Assembly: GCA_016703425.1 (NCBI GenBank)
Contig: JADJCA010000031.1
Location: 248,001 to 312,000 of the forward strand
Direction: 5' to 3'
Length of the DNA: 64,000 bases
DNA from: Myxococcales bacterium
Lineage (GTDB): Bacteria > Myxococcota_A > Polyangia > Polyangiales > Polyangiaceae
In this document: positions 1-9,143 of the stretch, piece by piece
Layout: every line of letters begins with the position of its first letter
Position numbering within the stretch: the first letter of the stretch is position 1
Made by a program: the position numbers and the translations under genes
The notes under the pieces: model-generated
Told to the model about the DNA's origin: nothing
Databases searched by the model: none
The model's input: only the letters and a program-made list of their open reading frames with translations

Positions 1-135
1 GGTGCTCTGTGCTCCGTACCCGAAAGTGAACTGAGAGACGGCGAGAGGGGTGGGCCCCCGCGATCCCGCCGGCGCGGGCGCTTCGCGCGAGGGCCTCCTC
101 GCTCCCGGCTAGCTGTGTTACACGGGGAGCCCGTC

Positions 136-1122
136 ATGTACGACGTTCGGTCCCTCAACGAGCTTGTGGCGCGGGAGAGCGCCTTCATCGATCGGCTCTT
201 CGCCGAGGTCGGCCGCGTCATCGTCGGCCAGACCTACATGATCGAGCGCATCTTGATCGGCATGCTGACGGGCGGTCACGTGCTGCTCGAAGGCGTCCCC
301 GGTCTCGCGAAAACGCTGACGGTTCGAACGCTGTGCGACGCCATTTCGGCCAAGTTTGCCCGCGTTCAATTCACGCCTGACCTGCTCCCCGCCGACGTGA
401 TTGGCACGGTGATCTACAACCCGCAGAAGGCCGAGTTCTCGTCGAAGCTCGGCCCGATCTTCGCGAACCTCGTCCTCGCCGACGAGATCAACCGCGCCCC
501 CGCCAAGGTCCAAAGCGCGCTCCTCGAGGCGATGCAGGAGCGGCAGGTCACCATCGGCGAGAAGACCTATCCGCTGCCAGCGCCGTTCATCGTCATGGCG
601 ACCCAGAATCCCATCGAGCAGGAGGGCACGTACCCGCTACCGGAAGCGCAGATCGATCGCTTCATGCTCATGGTGAAGGTCACATACCCGTCGCGCGAAG
701 AAGAGCGACGCATCATGGACCGCACCGCCGGCACCGAACCGCCGCGCGCGACCGCCGTCGTCAAGCCGCAAGACCTCACGAACGCCGCGAAGGTCATCAG
801 CCAGATGTACGTCGACGATCGCGTGAAGGACTACATCGTGGACGTCGTCTTCGCGACGCGCGATCCGAAGTCCTTCGGCATGAAAGAGATCGCGCCGCTC
901 GTCGAGTACGGCGCCTCCCCACGCGCCACCATCGCGCTCAACATGGCGGCTCGCGCCCACGCGTTCCTCCGACACCGCGGGTACGTGACGCCCGATGACG
1001 TCAAGGCCATCGGCCTCGACGTGTTGCGCCACCGTGTCGTTTTGACCTACGAGGCCGACGCCGAGCAGATCACGGCGGAGCAGGTGGTGCGGCGGGTGTT
1101 CGAGGTCGTTCCGGTGCCCTGA
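136..1122 (+). CDS. moxR: MoxR-family AAA+ ATPase
   Basis: A 328-residue MoxR-type AAA+ ATPase, thought to act as a chaperone that matures or inserts metal or cofactor into VWA-domain partners. Visible are a Walker A GVPGLAKT (about 53-60), Walker B LADEINRAP (about 115-123) and sensor 1 ATQNP (about 155-159). I chose the ATG at 136 over the in-frame GTG at 115 because GGGGAG lies 6 bases before it. It is the first gene of a run (136-9076) that includes DUF58 and two VWA proteins, the classic MoxR/Bat arrangement. Family assignment is secure; the substrate is not known. Confidence 0.93.
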   Translation: MYDVRSLNELVARESAFIDRLFAEVGRVIVGQTYMIERILIGMLTGGHVLLEGVPGLAKTLTVRTLCDAISAKFARVQFTPDLLPADVIGTVIYNPQKAEFSSKLGPIFANLVLADEINRAPAKVQSALLEAMQERQVTIGEKTYPLPAPFIVMATQNPIEQEGTYPLPEAQIDRFMLMVKVTYPSREEERRIMDRTAGTEPPRATAVVKPQDLTNAAKVISQMYVDDRVKDYIVDVVFATRDPKSFGMKEIAPLVEYGASPRATIALNMAARAHAFLRHRGYVTPDDVKAIGLDVLRHRVVLTYEADAEQITAEQVVRRVFEVVPVP

Positions 1123-1131
1123 GGTCTTCTG

Positions 1132-2103
1132 ATGATCCCGAAGGAGCTGCTCGCCCAGCTACGATCCATCGAGATCCACACCGCTCGTCTTGCGAACGAG
1201 AACCTCACGGGCAACTACGCCTCGAGCTTCAAGGGTCAAGGGCTCGCGTTCCGCGAGGTGCGCCCCTATCAGCGCGGCGACGACGTTCGCACCATCGACT
1301 GGAACGTCTCGGCGCGCATGAACGAGCCGTTCGTGAAGGTCTTCTCGGAAGAGCGAGAGATGACGGTGATGCTCGTCGTCGACATGTCGGCGAGCGAACG
1401 TTTTGGCTCGAAGCGCGCCGACAAGGCGCGCGTCGCGTCAGAGGTCTCCGCGCTCGTCGCCTTCAGCGCCATTCACAACGGGGACCGCGTCGGTCTCATC
1501 TTGTCGACTGACAAGGTCGAACGAATGGTGCCCCCGAAACGTGGCGAGAAGCACGTGATGCGCGTGGTCCGTGAGATCTTGGGCTTCGACGTCGCGGGGA
1601 GCGGAGAGACCGAAGGCATTCCCGCGGTGCACAAGGAGCGGAGGGCCGCGCGCCGTCACGCGGTCGATGTCGGCCACGTGCCGCTTGGGGCACGAACGGA
1701 TCTCTCGTCGGCTCTTGAAGCGCTCGTTCGCGTAGCGCGCCGCCGCAGCGTCGCCTTCCTCATCAGCGACTTCTTTGCCGAGGGCTACGAGCAGGCGCTG
1801 GCGCTGGCGGCCTTGAAGCACGACCTCATCGCCGTCGTGTTGACCGACGTCCGCGACACCGAGATGCCCGACGTCGGCCTCGCGACCTTCGAAGATCTCG
1901 AAACGGGCATGAGCGTCGTCGTCGACACGAGCGACGCCCGAGTACGCGCGGCCTACGCGGCCGAGATGCGCAAGCTCGTCGAGCGTCGCAACCAGACGAT
2001 TCGCCGACTCGGCATCGACTCGGTCGAAATTCGCACCGACGGCGTGCCGGTGAAGCCACTCCGCGAGCTCTTCCAAAGGCGCGCACGAAGGGCCGCGCGA
2101 TGA
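1132..2103 (+). CDS. DUF58 domain protein
   Basis: A 323-residue DUF58 protein, the usual partner of MoxR ATPases. The family signature is clear: FREVRPYQRGDDVRTIDWN at about 44-62, then a VWA-like core starting MLVVDMSAS that keeps a MIDAS-like DxSxS. No signal peptide or membrane segment is seen, so it is probably cytoplasmic. It starts 9 bases after moxR and its stop overlaps the next start (ATGA at 2100-2103), which indicates translational coupling. Its biochemical role in the family is unproven; a scaffold or client of MoxR is the usual inference. Confidence 0.9.
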   Translation: MIPKELLAQLRSIEIHTARLANENLTGNYASSFKGQGLAFREVRPYQRGDDVRTIDWNVSARMNEPFVKVFSEEREMTVMLVVDMSASERFGSKRADKARVASEVSALVAFSAIHNGDRVGLILSTDKVERMVPPKRGEKHVMRVVREILGFDVAGSGETEGIPAVHKERRAARRHAVDVGHVPLGARTDLSSALEALVRVARRRSVAFLISDFFAEGYEQALALAALKHDLIAVVLTDVRDTEMPDVGLATFEDLETGMSVVVDTSDARVRAAYAAEMRKLVERRNQTIRRLGIDSVEIRTDGVPVKPLRELFQRRARRAAR

Positions 2104-3131
2104 CGACCTGTGCGGACGCCGTCCCCGAGGGCGCGACGCGCCCGCTCCTCAAGGACTCGCTGCCGGACCGGGGCACGAGCGGTCACGAGGCCGTGCTCCG
2201 CATCAAGGTCGAACACGGCAAAGGCGAGGTCGTCGTCACCGGCTCGCTCCGGACGGAGGCGGCGGACAAGGCCCTCGCCGACCTTCGCGCGGCGGGTTTT
2301 GCGCTACCCGACCAAGATGGCGGAGCGCCCATCCGCGTTGGCACCGCGTCGTTCGACGCCGCGAGGGACCGCTCCGAGACGCTCGTAGAGATCCCGCTCG
2401 TCCTCTTGCCTCCAGCACCAGGCCGCGCCGCGTTGGTGCTTCCGCCGCTGCCGGTCTCCATCGCGCGAGCCAGCGGCGAGCTGATGACGGTCTGCACGGC
2501 GCCGCATCCGATCATCGTCGAGGATCCCATTGCCAACGTCGCCGAAGCCAAGCCGCAACCGAACCCGGCGCCCTTGCCGCAACGGGAAGACTTCACGGCG
2601 CTCCGCATCTTCCTCTTCGTGCTCGCCGTCATCGTCGTCGTCGCCGCCATCGCCGCCTACGTGGCCACGCGTTTGGCGAAGCGCGCCCGGTTGCAGGCAC
2701 CGCCCCCGCCGCGACGTCCTCCGTGGGAATCCGCCCTCGCCCATTTCGCCGAACTCAAGGCCAGTGGCCTCTTGGAGCGCGGGCAGCGCCGCGAATACGT
2801 GGACCGCGTCAGCGACGTCCTGCGTGAGTACTTGGGCGCGCGCTACGGCTTCGAGGGCATCGAGTCGACGACGGCAGAGATTCGGCACTCGTTGACTTTG
2901 CTCCGGATGGACTCGATCCCCATCCCTGAGATCGACCGGCTCCTCGAGACCACTGACCTCGTCAAGTTCGCCAACGTTCTGCCACCGCCCGACGACTGCG
3001 TCCGGATGTTGGACGTCGCGGAGGCCATCGTGCGGTCCACGATGATGGCGCCCATGCCCGCGCCCGCGCCACCGCGGGCCGCGGCACACACGAGCTCGCC
3101 ACCTACGCCGCCGGGGAGCCACGCGCGATGA
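2100..3131 (+). CDS. DUF4381/Bat-operon membrane protein
   Basis: A 343-residue single-pass membrane protein. The N-terminal 160 residues look like an extracytoplasmic beta domain, one hydrophobic helix follows at about 163-185 (rich in Ile, Val and Ala), and the C-terminal half carries the helical region typical of DUF4381-like Bat-operon proteins (an RREYVDRVSDVLREYLGARY stretch and later LLETTDLVKFA). There is no conventional cleavable signal peptide. Coupled by ATGA overlaps to the DUF58 gene upstream and the VWA gene downstream. Position and architecture support a Bat membrane-complex role; the exact family is inferred. Confidence 0.7.
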   Translation: MTTCADAVPEGATRPLLKDSLPDRGTSGHEAVLRIKVEHGKGEVVVTGSLRTEAADKALADLRAAGFALPDQDGGAPIRVGTASFDAARDRSETLVEIPLVLLPPAPGRAALVLPPLPVSIARASGELMTVCTAPHPIIVEDPIANVAEAKPQPNPAPLPQREDFTALRIFLFVLAVIVVVAAIAAYVATRLAKRARLQAPPPPRRPPWESALAHFAELKASGLLERGQRREYVDRVSDVLREYLGARYGFEGIESTTAEIRHSLTLLRMDSIPIPEIDRLLETTDLVKFANVLPPPDDCVRMLDVAEAIVRSTMMAPMPAPAPPRAAAHTSSPPTPPGSHAR

Positions 3132-4285
3132 AGGCGCCGACGTCCACCTCGCATCGAGCTGCCCTCGCGCTGCGCATCCTTGGGGTCATCGGCGGGACGT
3201 CGGGGTTCTTGTTGCTCGGCGCGGCGGTTCCCGTCGTCGCGCGCGGCGCCGACTGGCAGTCGCTCCGCTTCGCCAACCCGCTGTGGCTCCTTCTGCTGGT
3301 CGCGATTCCCTTTGCGCTCTACGCGGCGACCCTCGGCGCCGAGCAGCGGAGCCCACGCCTACGCGTCCCACTCCTCTTGCCCCTCCTTGCGGGGCCGCGA
3401 GGGCTTCGGGCTCGCCTCCGCGACGTTCCTGGCATGGTGCGTGCGGCCGCGCTGATCTTTGCCATCGTCGCGCTCGCCCGCCCGCAGAACCTCGAGCGCG
3501 TCGACACCGCCGACGAGCTCGGCATCGACATCGCCATCGTGCTCGACCTCTCGGGCTCGATGCGCGCCGTCATGGACGGAACGCCGGCGACGCAGAAAGG
3601 CGCCAAGCGCCCGACGCGCCTCTCGACCGCCAAGGACGTCATCCTCGATTTCATCGCCAAGCGGAAGACCGATCGCATCGGCGTCGTCGTCTTCGGCAAG
3701 GCCGCCTATGTGCTTTCGCCGCCGACGCTCGACTACTCGCTCTTGTCGACGCTCGTCTCGCGCATGGAGCTCGACCTCATCGATGGGAATGGAACCGCCA
3801 TCGGCGACGCGGTGGGCGCCGGGGTCGCGCGGCTCCGGCGCTCGACGGCTCGCTCGAAGGTCGCCATCCTGCTCACCGACGGCGACTCGAACGCCGGCTC
3901 CGTGTCGCCGGAGTATGCGGCGGAGCTCGCCTCGAAGCATGGCGTACTCATCTACACCGTGCAGATCGGAAACGGCGACGACGTCGAGGTCGAGGAGGGC
4001 TCGGACCTCTTCGGTCAGCCGCGGTACGTGCGACGTCGCTACCCTGTGAACCCGGCGCTCCTCAAGAAGATGAGCACCGACACGGGCGGCGAGTCGTTCG
4101 TGGCCAACGATCGCAAGGGCCTTGAAGAGAGCATGCACGCGATCCTGAATCGTCTTGAGAAGACGCGCATCGAAGCCGCGCAGACGAACACCGAGGAGCT
4201 CTTTCCGTTCTTCCTCTGGCCCGCCGCGCTCCTCGTGGTCTTCGAGGCCGCGCTCCGGGCGCTCGTCCTCCGGAGGTTCCCGTGA
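3128..4285 (+). CDS. batA: VWA domain membrane protein, BatA-like
   Basis: A 385-residue BatA-like protein. Two hydrophobic segments (about 15-38 and 50-68) and another near 103-118 precede a von Willebrand A domain with an intact MIDAS motif DLSGS at 140-144 and a later LLTDGDSNAG. A C-terminal membrane helix (about 357-380) completes the standard BatA layout, placing the VWA domain on the outer face of the inner membrane. ATGA overlaps on both sides. BatA proteins are associated with oxygen or stress tolerance and envelope integrity; that role is known for the family and inferred here. Confidence 0.87.
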   Translation: MKAPTSTSHRAALALRILGVIGGTSGFLLLGAAVPVVARGADWQSLRFANPLWLLLLVAIPFALYAATLGAEQRSPRLRVPLLLPLLAGPRGLRARLRDVPGMVRAAALIFAIVALARPQNLERVDTADELGIDIAIVLDLSGSMRAVMDGTPATQKGAKRPTRLSTAKDVILDFIAKRKTDRIGVVVFGKAAYVLSPPTLDYSLLSTLVSRMELDLIDGNGTAIGDAVGAGVARLRRSTARSKVAILLTDGDSNAGSVSPEYAAELASKHGVLIYTVQIGNGDDVEVEEGSDLFGQPRYVRRRYPVNPALLKKMSTDTGGESFVANDRKGLEESMHAILNRLEKTRIEAAQTNTEELFPFFLWPAALLVVFEAALRALVLRRFP

Positions 4286-5409
4286 GGTTCGGTCACGATC
4301 TCCTGTCGTTTCCGTGGATTCTCCTCCCTCTCGTGGCGGTGCTGCTGGTGGCCGGTCTCATCGCGGCGCTCGTGCTTGCCTCCGTCCGGCGAACGCGCGC
4401 CGAGCGCCGCTTCGGGGAGCCGGCCCTCGTCTCGAAGCTCGTCACTTTCGACGCCGCGGGACGCCGCGCCGCCAAGGGCGCGCTTCTGGTTCTCGCCATG
4501 GCCCTCGTGCTGTTCGCGGTGGCGCGTCCTCAATACGGACGGGGCACGCGACTCATTCCCGCTCGAGCGCTCGACGTCATCGTGGTCCTGGACTTCTCCA
4601 AGAGCATGTACGCCCGCGACGTAGCGCCGAGTCGCATCGTGCGCGCCAAAGCCGAGGTGAGCCGTTTGGTCACGTCACTTCCCGGCGCGCGCTTCGGCGC
4701 CGTCGCCTTCGCTGGCGAGCCCATCAGCTTCCCGCTCACGGGCGACGGCGCGGCCATCGCACAGTTCTTCCGACAGCTCGAGCCTAACGACATGCCCGTC
4801 GGCGGCACGGCGACGGCCCGCGCCATCGAGCGAGCGCGCGAGATCCTCGCCCGCGACACGCGCGCGAAGGGACACGCGCGCGTTATCGTGCTGGTGACCG
4901 ATGGCGAAGATCTCGAGGGCGATCCGGTCGTCGCCGCGCGCGCCGCGGCGGCCGATGGCACGCGCGTCGACGTGGTGCAGATCGGCGGGCGGGCCCCCGA
5001 AGTGATCCCCGACGTCGGCCCCGATGGTCGCGTCGTCGGCCCGCGACGCGACGAGAGCGGCAAGCCTCTCGTCACGCAGCTTTCGGCGGCCGGCGAGGCG
5101 CAGCTCGAGTCCATCGCTCGGGAGGGAGGCGGCGTTCTCATTCGCGCCGAGCGTGGTCAAACGGGCATCGACAAGATCGCGCGCAATCTGTCACGTTCCG
5201 TGAAGGAAGAGCTCTCGGAGCGCGTCGAGACGGTCTACGGCGAGGCCTACACGACGCCGCTCGCCTTGGCGCTGCTCCTGCTGCTGGCGGAGGTCGTGAT
5301 CTTCGAGACGCCTCGCCGCCGGCGCTCGCCGCGAAGCGACGACGGGAAGAAGAAGCCCGCGCCGCCGGTTGACGCGCCTGTGCAGCCACGCGCGGAGGTC
5401 ACGTCGTGA
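4282..5409 (+). CDS. batB: VWA domain membrane protein, BatB-like
   Basis: A 375-residue second VWA protein, BatB-like. Membrane segments at about 10-34 and 65-82 precede a VWA domain with MIDAS DFSKS at 104-108, a conserved Thr in GGTATARAI, and VLVTDGEDLEG. A C-terminal helix near 320-340 is followed by a short basic, Pro-rich tail. The gene overlaps its neighbours on both sides by 4 bases. The BatA-BatB pair probably forms a hetero-oligomeric membrane complex under control of the MoxR ATPase, as inferred for the family. Confidence 0.87.
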   Translation: MRFGHDLLSFPWILLPLVAVLLVAGLIAALVLASVRRTRAERRFGEPALVSKLVTFDAAGRRAAKGALLVLAMALVLFAVARPQYGRGTRLIPARALDVIVVLDFSKSMYARDVAPSRIVRAKAEVSRLVTSLPGARFGAVAFAGEPISFPLTGDGAAIAQFFRQLEPNDMPVGGTATARAIERAREILARDTRAKGHARVIVLVTDGEDLEGDPVVAARAAAADGTRVDVVQIGGRAPEVIPDVGPDGRVVGPRRDESGKPLVTQLSAAGEAQLESIAREGGGVLIRAERGQTGIDKIARNLSRSVKEELSERVETVYGEAYTTPLALALLLLLAEVVIFETPRRRRSPRSDDGKKKPAPPVDAPVQPRAEVTS

Positions 5410-6368
5410 GCCGGCGTCATCGGCAGCTCGTCGCCGTCGGCACGGCCATCGTGACCTTGGGCCTCGTGGCTTGCTCGCGTTGGGATCCGAGCGCGCCCTT
5501 CGAGCGCGACTCACCGACGGTTCAGCGCGCCATCGAGTCGTACGACGCGGGTGATGCGCGCGCCGCAACGGAAGGGCTCGCCAAGTACCTCGGGACCGGC
5601 GTGTGCAACGAGGGCGCCATCGGCACGCCGCCCTTGCTCCTCGAGCGGCGCGAGGCGACCTTCGACTTGAGCCTCGCCCTCTTCGCCATCGCCGAACAGT
5701 TCGGCGGGCGTCTCGACGAGACTGGCGTCAGGCCCCGCGACAACGTGCCCAAGCCGTTTGGTGAAGCCACGTCGTGCGCGAGCCTCGTGCTCCGGGCCGT
5801 CATCGACGGCAAGGACACGAGCGTGATGCTTCGGGCACGTGCGCACTACCTCCAGGGCAATCTCCATTTCTTCGCTGAAAACTACGCCGAGGCCGTGAAG
5901 AGCTACGAGCAGGCGCTTTTGCTCGTGCCCGGAGTGCCGGATGGAGGCGACTCCATCGGCCGCGACGCCGCGTGGAACCGCGCCGTCGCGCTGCGTCGCA
6001 TCGAGGAGAAGAAGGACGCCGGCCCCCCTGGTGACGCCGACGGCGGCGGCGGCGCGCCGGAGGCGGGCGGCAAGGACGGCGGCAGCGACGCAGGCAATGA
6101 CAGCGGCGGCTCGTCCAAGGACGGTGGCGGCGGAAAAGACAGCGGCTCGGGGCAAGGCGGCGACGCCGGCGGCAAGGACGAGAACGAGGAGCCAAAGCCC
6201 CCGGAAAGCGACGGAGGGAGCTCGGGAGCGCCCGAGAAGCCGGAGCCAACGACCGCTACGCCCGACGAGCGTGTGCTCGACGCCCTCGAGCGAGCGCCCC
6301 TCTTGCAGCACGAGCTCTCGCGACGCGCGGCGCAGAGTCGAAAAGTGCGAGGCTCGGCTGACAAATGA
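5406..6368 (+). CDS. TPR lipoprotein, BatC-like
   Basis: A 320-residue lipoprotein. The N-terminus is basic then hydrophobic and ends in a lipobox (LVAC, Cys at about 19). A short TPR region follows (about 135-180: RAHYLQGNLHFFAENYAEAV). Residues 200-285 are low-complexity, rich in Gly, Asp, Lys and Ser, and probably disordered. Position between batB and batD and the TPR content match BatC. The GGXD-type low-complexity tail is unusual for BatC and may be a lineage-specific linker. Confidence 0.72.
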   Translation: MSRRHRQLVAVGTAIVTLGLVACSRWDPSAPFERDSPTVQRAIESYDAGDARAATEGLAKYLGTGVCNEGAIGTPPLLLERREATFDLSLALFAIAEQFGGRLDETGVRPRDNVPKPFGEATSCASLVLRAVIDGKDTSVMLRARAHYLQGNLHFFAENYAEAVKSYEQALLLVPGVPDGGDSIGRDAAWNRAVALRRIEEKKDAGPPGDADGGGGAPEAGGKDGGSDAGNDSGGSSKDGGGGKDSGSGQGGDAGGKDENEEPKPPESDGGSSGAPEKPEPTTATPDERVLDALERAPLLQHELSRRAAQSRKVRGSADK

Positions 6369-9076
6369 AGCCCGCGTCGACGCGCCGGACCGTCTTCGCC
6401 TTCCTTCGATGGATGAACGTCGTGGCGTGCCTTTTGGTGTCGCCCTGGGCTCTCGCCGGCCCCGAGCTTCGCGCCGAGCTCAGCCAAGACATCGTCGGCC
6501 TTGGGAGCCCCGTGCGCCTGTCGTTGATGGCAAGCTCCGACGGCGCGGCCGTCGAGCAGGCCGAGCCGGGCGCTCCGGCGAGCGTGCGCGCGGAGAAAGT
6601 CACCGAGAGGCCCACCCACTCGATCCGCATCGTCAACGGCGTCAAGTCGGAGAAGCGTGGCCTGACGGTCGAGTGGACTCTCACACCGGAGAAGCTGGGC
6701 ACCAAGACGATTCGTCCCAGCGCGATGGTCGCTGGACTCCGCGTCTCGGCGAAACCGCTCACGCTGCGCGTCGTCCCGCCCAGCAAGGCGCCGCCGCCGC
6801 CGCCCCCCCGACGCCAGCCGCTCGATCCCTTCGGCGATCCGTTCAAGGACTTCAAGGATCCCTTCAAGGGGCTCATGGACGACTTTGACGCCGACGACTT
6901 CATGCGGGGCGGACGACCGATGTTCCGAAGCGATCCGTCGCTCGCGTTCGTGACGGCGCCGCGCGGGAAGCTCGAGTTCCTTCACGCTCGCGTCGACAAG
7001 CCCAAGGCTGTGGTCGGCGAACAGCTCACCTACTCCGTCTATCTCTTCGTCGACGCTGAGCAACAAGAGCCGCGCTACGACGACGTGCACGAGGCCGGGA
7101 CCAAGGACTTCCTCCGCATCCCCGTCTTGCCCGAAGAGCTGGCGCCCAAGGCCCTCGGACACACGACCCTCGAGGGGCACCTCTACACCGTCAAGCTCCT
7201 GCGGCGACACGCGCTCTTTCCGTTGCGAAGCGGACGGTTGACGATTCAACCGATGCATTTGCGCGTGGCGAACGGACGCTCCACGCCGAGCCCCAGGGAG
7301 AGCGAGCGGCTGACGATCGACGTCACCGAGCCACCGGCCACCGGCAGGCCACCGGGCTACGCACTCGGGGACGTGGGGCGCATGCGCCTCTCGGCCACGG
7401 TGACGCCGCGGGAGACCGAGGTCGGCGGCGTCGTCACCGTCGAGGTCACACTGGAAGGCACCGGCAATCTCCCGGGCGCCCTCGTGCCTCCACCGCGCAA
7501 GGCCGTCGAGTGGCTGCCGCCGGAGCAACGCGCCGCTGTCGCCGCGAACGCCGAGGGCGTCGTGGGCGGCTCGCGGACGTTCACGTGGGTTGTCCGCGCG
7601 CGCGAGCCGGGCCAGGTCGATCTCGGCGAAATTTCGTTGCCGTTCTTCGACGCCGAGGCGGGAAAATACGAGACCGCGCGCGCCGCCCTCGGGGCGTTGA
7701 CCATCCGCGGCGCGGCGTCGAAGGACGATGCGCCGCGAGCGCTCTTGGAGGGGCTGCCGAAGCCTCTGACGTCAGGCGCGCCCGCGAGCGCGGGGCACGC
7801 CGGCTCGCGGCGCGGCCTCTTCTACTCGTTGTGGCTCGGCCCGCCGGCCTTGGGGCTCGTCGTCGCCGGGGCGCTTCGCGCGCGAAGGCGCCTCACGGCC
7901 CACCGTGAAGCGACCAAGGATGACCCGAAAACGCGCGAGCGCGCAGCCCGCGCCGAGGTCGATCGTGCGCTGAAGGATGGCGACGCCCGCGCTGCCGATG
8001 CGGCCATGCGGCGCCAAGTGGAGTTGGCCCTTGAGCTGCGTACCGGCACGCGCCTCGCAGGCGTAGACCTCGACCGCTTCGAGTCGACGTTGGCCGCGGG
8101 CGGCGTCGACGCGCAGGCGGCGAAGACCATCGTAGCGCTGCTCCGGGAAGCCGAGGTCGCGCGCTTTTCGCCGGGCGGTGCCTCAGCGGAGGCGACCGCG
8201 GAGCGCATCAGGGCGCTGCGCTCCCTCGTCGAGGGCCTACCGCGAGCGCGGACCAGCGGCGGTCCGGGGCCAGTGGCGGTGTCGGTCTTGCTTTTGGCCC
8301 TCGTGACTCCCGCGTCGGCGAGAGCGGAGGCCGTGAGGGCGGAGGGCTTCGACGCTGCCGCAAAGGCCCTCGACCAGGGAAAGCCCGAGATCGCCATTTC
8401 GGAGCTCGAGAAGCTCGCCGATCGCGGCGTCGTGGATGCGAACGCGAGCTTCAATCGCGGGCTCGCCTACGCCGAACGTGTTCGCCTCGGCGGCGCCCAA
8501 CCGGGCGATCTGGGACGAGCCATCCACGGCTTCGAGGAGGCCCGACGACTCACGACCGACGCGACCGTTCGCGCCAGCGCGCGTGACGCCATCCAGGTCG
8601 TTCGCGCGGAAATCGCCCGGCAGCGTGCGCGCGCCGAGGCCGTCGAGCTCGAGAGTCGCTCCTTCGGCGAAACCCTCGTTGGGCTCTTCGAAGAACGCAC
8701 CTGGGCGACGCTCGCGATCCTGTTGTCGCTCATGGCCACCGGGGCGGGCGCCGCGACGGCCCGGCGCAGCGGCCATAGCGACAGCGTCTCGCGACGATTC
8801 CGCATCGCCGGCGTCGTGCTGGTCTCGGCCTTCGTTCCGCTCTCGGTCGTGGCGGCGGCGTGCGCGCGCGAGCGCTCGGAAGCCGCGGCGCGCACCTGGG
8901 CCGTCGTCCTGAGCGGTGAGTCGACGGCCTTGACGCGTGGACGGCAGGGCGGGCCCATCCCTGAGGGCGCCATCGTCGAGGTCCTCGGGACCGATGGGGG
9001 CCGAACGGCCATTCGATTCGGTGGCGACCGCACCACGATGCCGCGACCGAACCTCAGGTTTTTAGCCACCCGGTAG
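6365..9076 (+). CDS. batD: BatD-BatE-like fusion protein
   Basis: A 903-residue protein that joins two normally separate Bat products. A signal peptide (cleavage near residue 31, after WALAG) leads into a BatD beta-rich region (about 32-450). A membrane helix follows at about 490-508. A helical cytoplasmic segment runs to about 625 and a second hydrophobic segment with an ASARAEA site lies near 635-655. Next come a TPR-like region (about 655-760), two more hydrophobic segments (about 775-835) and a C-terminal SH3-like domain (about 845-903). The last part resembles BatE. It ends the coupled operon. BatD assignment is good; the fusion reading is inferred from domain order. Confidence 0.8.
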   Translation: MKPASTRRTVFAFLRWMNVVACLLVSPWALAGPELRAELSQDIVGLGSPVRLSLMASSDGAAVEQAEPGAPASVRAEKVTERPTHSIRIVNGVKSEKRGLTVEWTLTPEKLGTKTIRPSAMVAGLRVSAKPLTLRVVPPSKAPPPPPPRRQPLDPFGDPFKDFKDPFKGLMDDFDADDFMRGGRPMFRSDPSLAFVTAPRGKLEFLHARVDKPKAVVGEQLTYSVYLFVDAEQQEPRYDDVHEAGTKDFLRIPVLPEELAPKALGHTTLEGHLYTVKLLRRHALFPLRSGRLTIQPMHLRVANGRSTPSPRESERLTIDVTEPPATGRPPGYALGDVGRMRLSATVTPRETEVGGVVTVEVTLEGTGNLPGALVPPPRKAVEWLPPEQRAAVAANAEGVVGGSRTFTWVVRAREPGQVDLGEISLPFFDAEAGKYETARAALGALTIRGAASKDDAPRALLEGLPKPLTSGAPASAGHAGSRRGLFYSLWLGPPALGLVVAGALRARRRLTAHREATKDDPKTRERAARAEVDRALKDGDARAADAAMRRQVELALELRTGTRLAGVDLDRFESTLAAGGVDAQAAKTIVALLREAEVARFSPGGASAEATAERIRALRSLVEGLPRARTSGGPGPVAVSVLLLALVTPASARAEAVRAEGFDAAAKALDQGKPEIAISELEKLADRGVVDANASFNRGLAYAERVRLGGAQPGDLGRAIHGFEEARRLTTDATVRASARDAIQVVRAEIARQRARAEAVELESRSFGETLVGLFEERTWATLAILLSLMATGAGAATARRSGHSDSVSRRFRIAGVVLVSAFVPLSVVAAACARERSEAAARTWAVVLSGESTALTRGRQGGPIPEGAIVEVLGTDGGRTAIRFGGDRTTMPRPNLRFLATR

Positions 9077-9143
9077 GGTCGCACCGAAACACCGGTTTCA
9101 AGGTGATTCCTGCGCGAATGCGATACACTTCGAGCCCTTCCGC

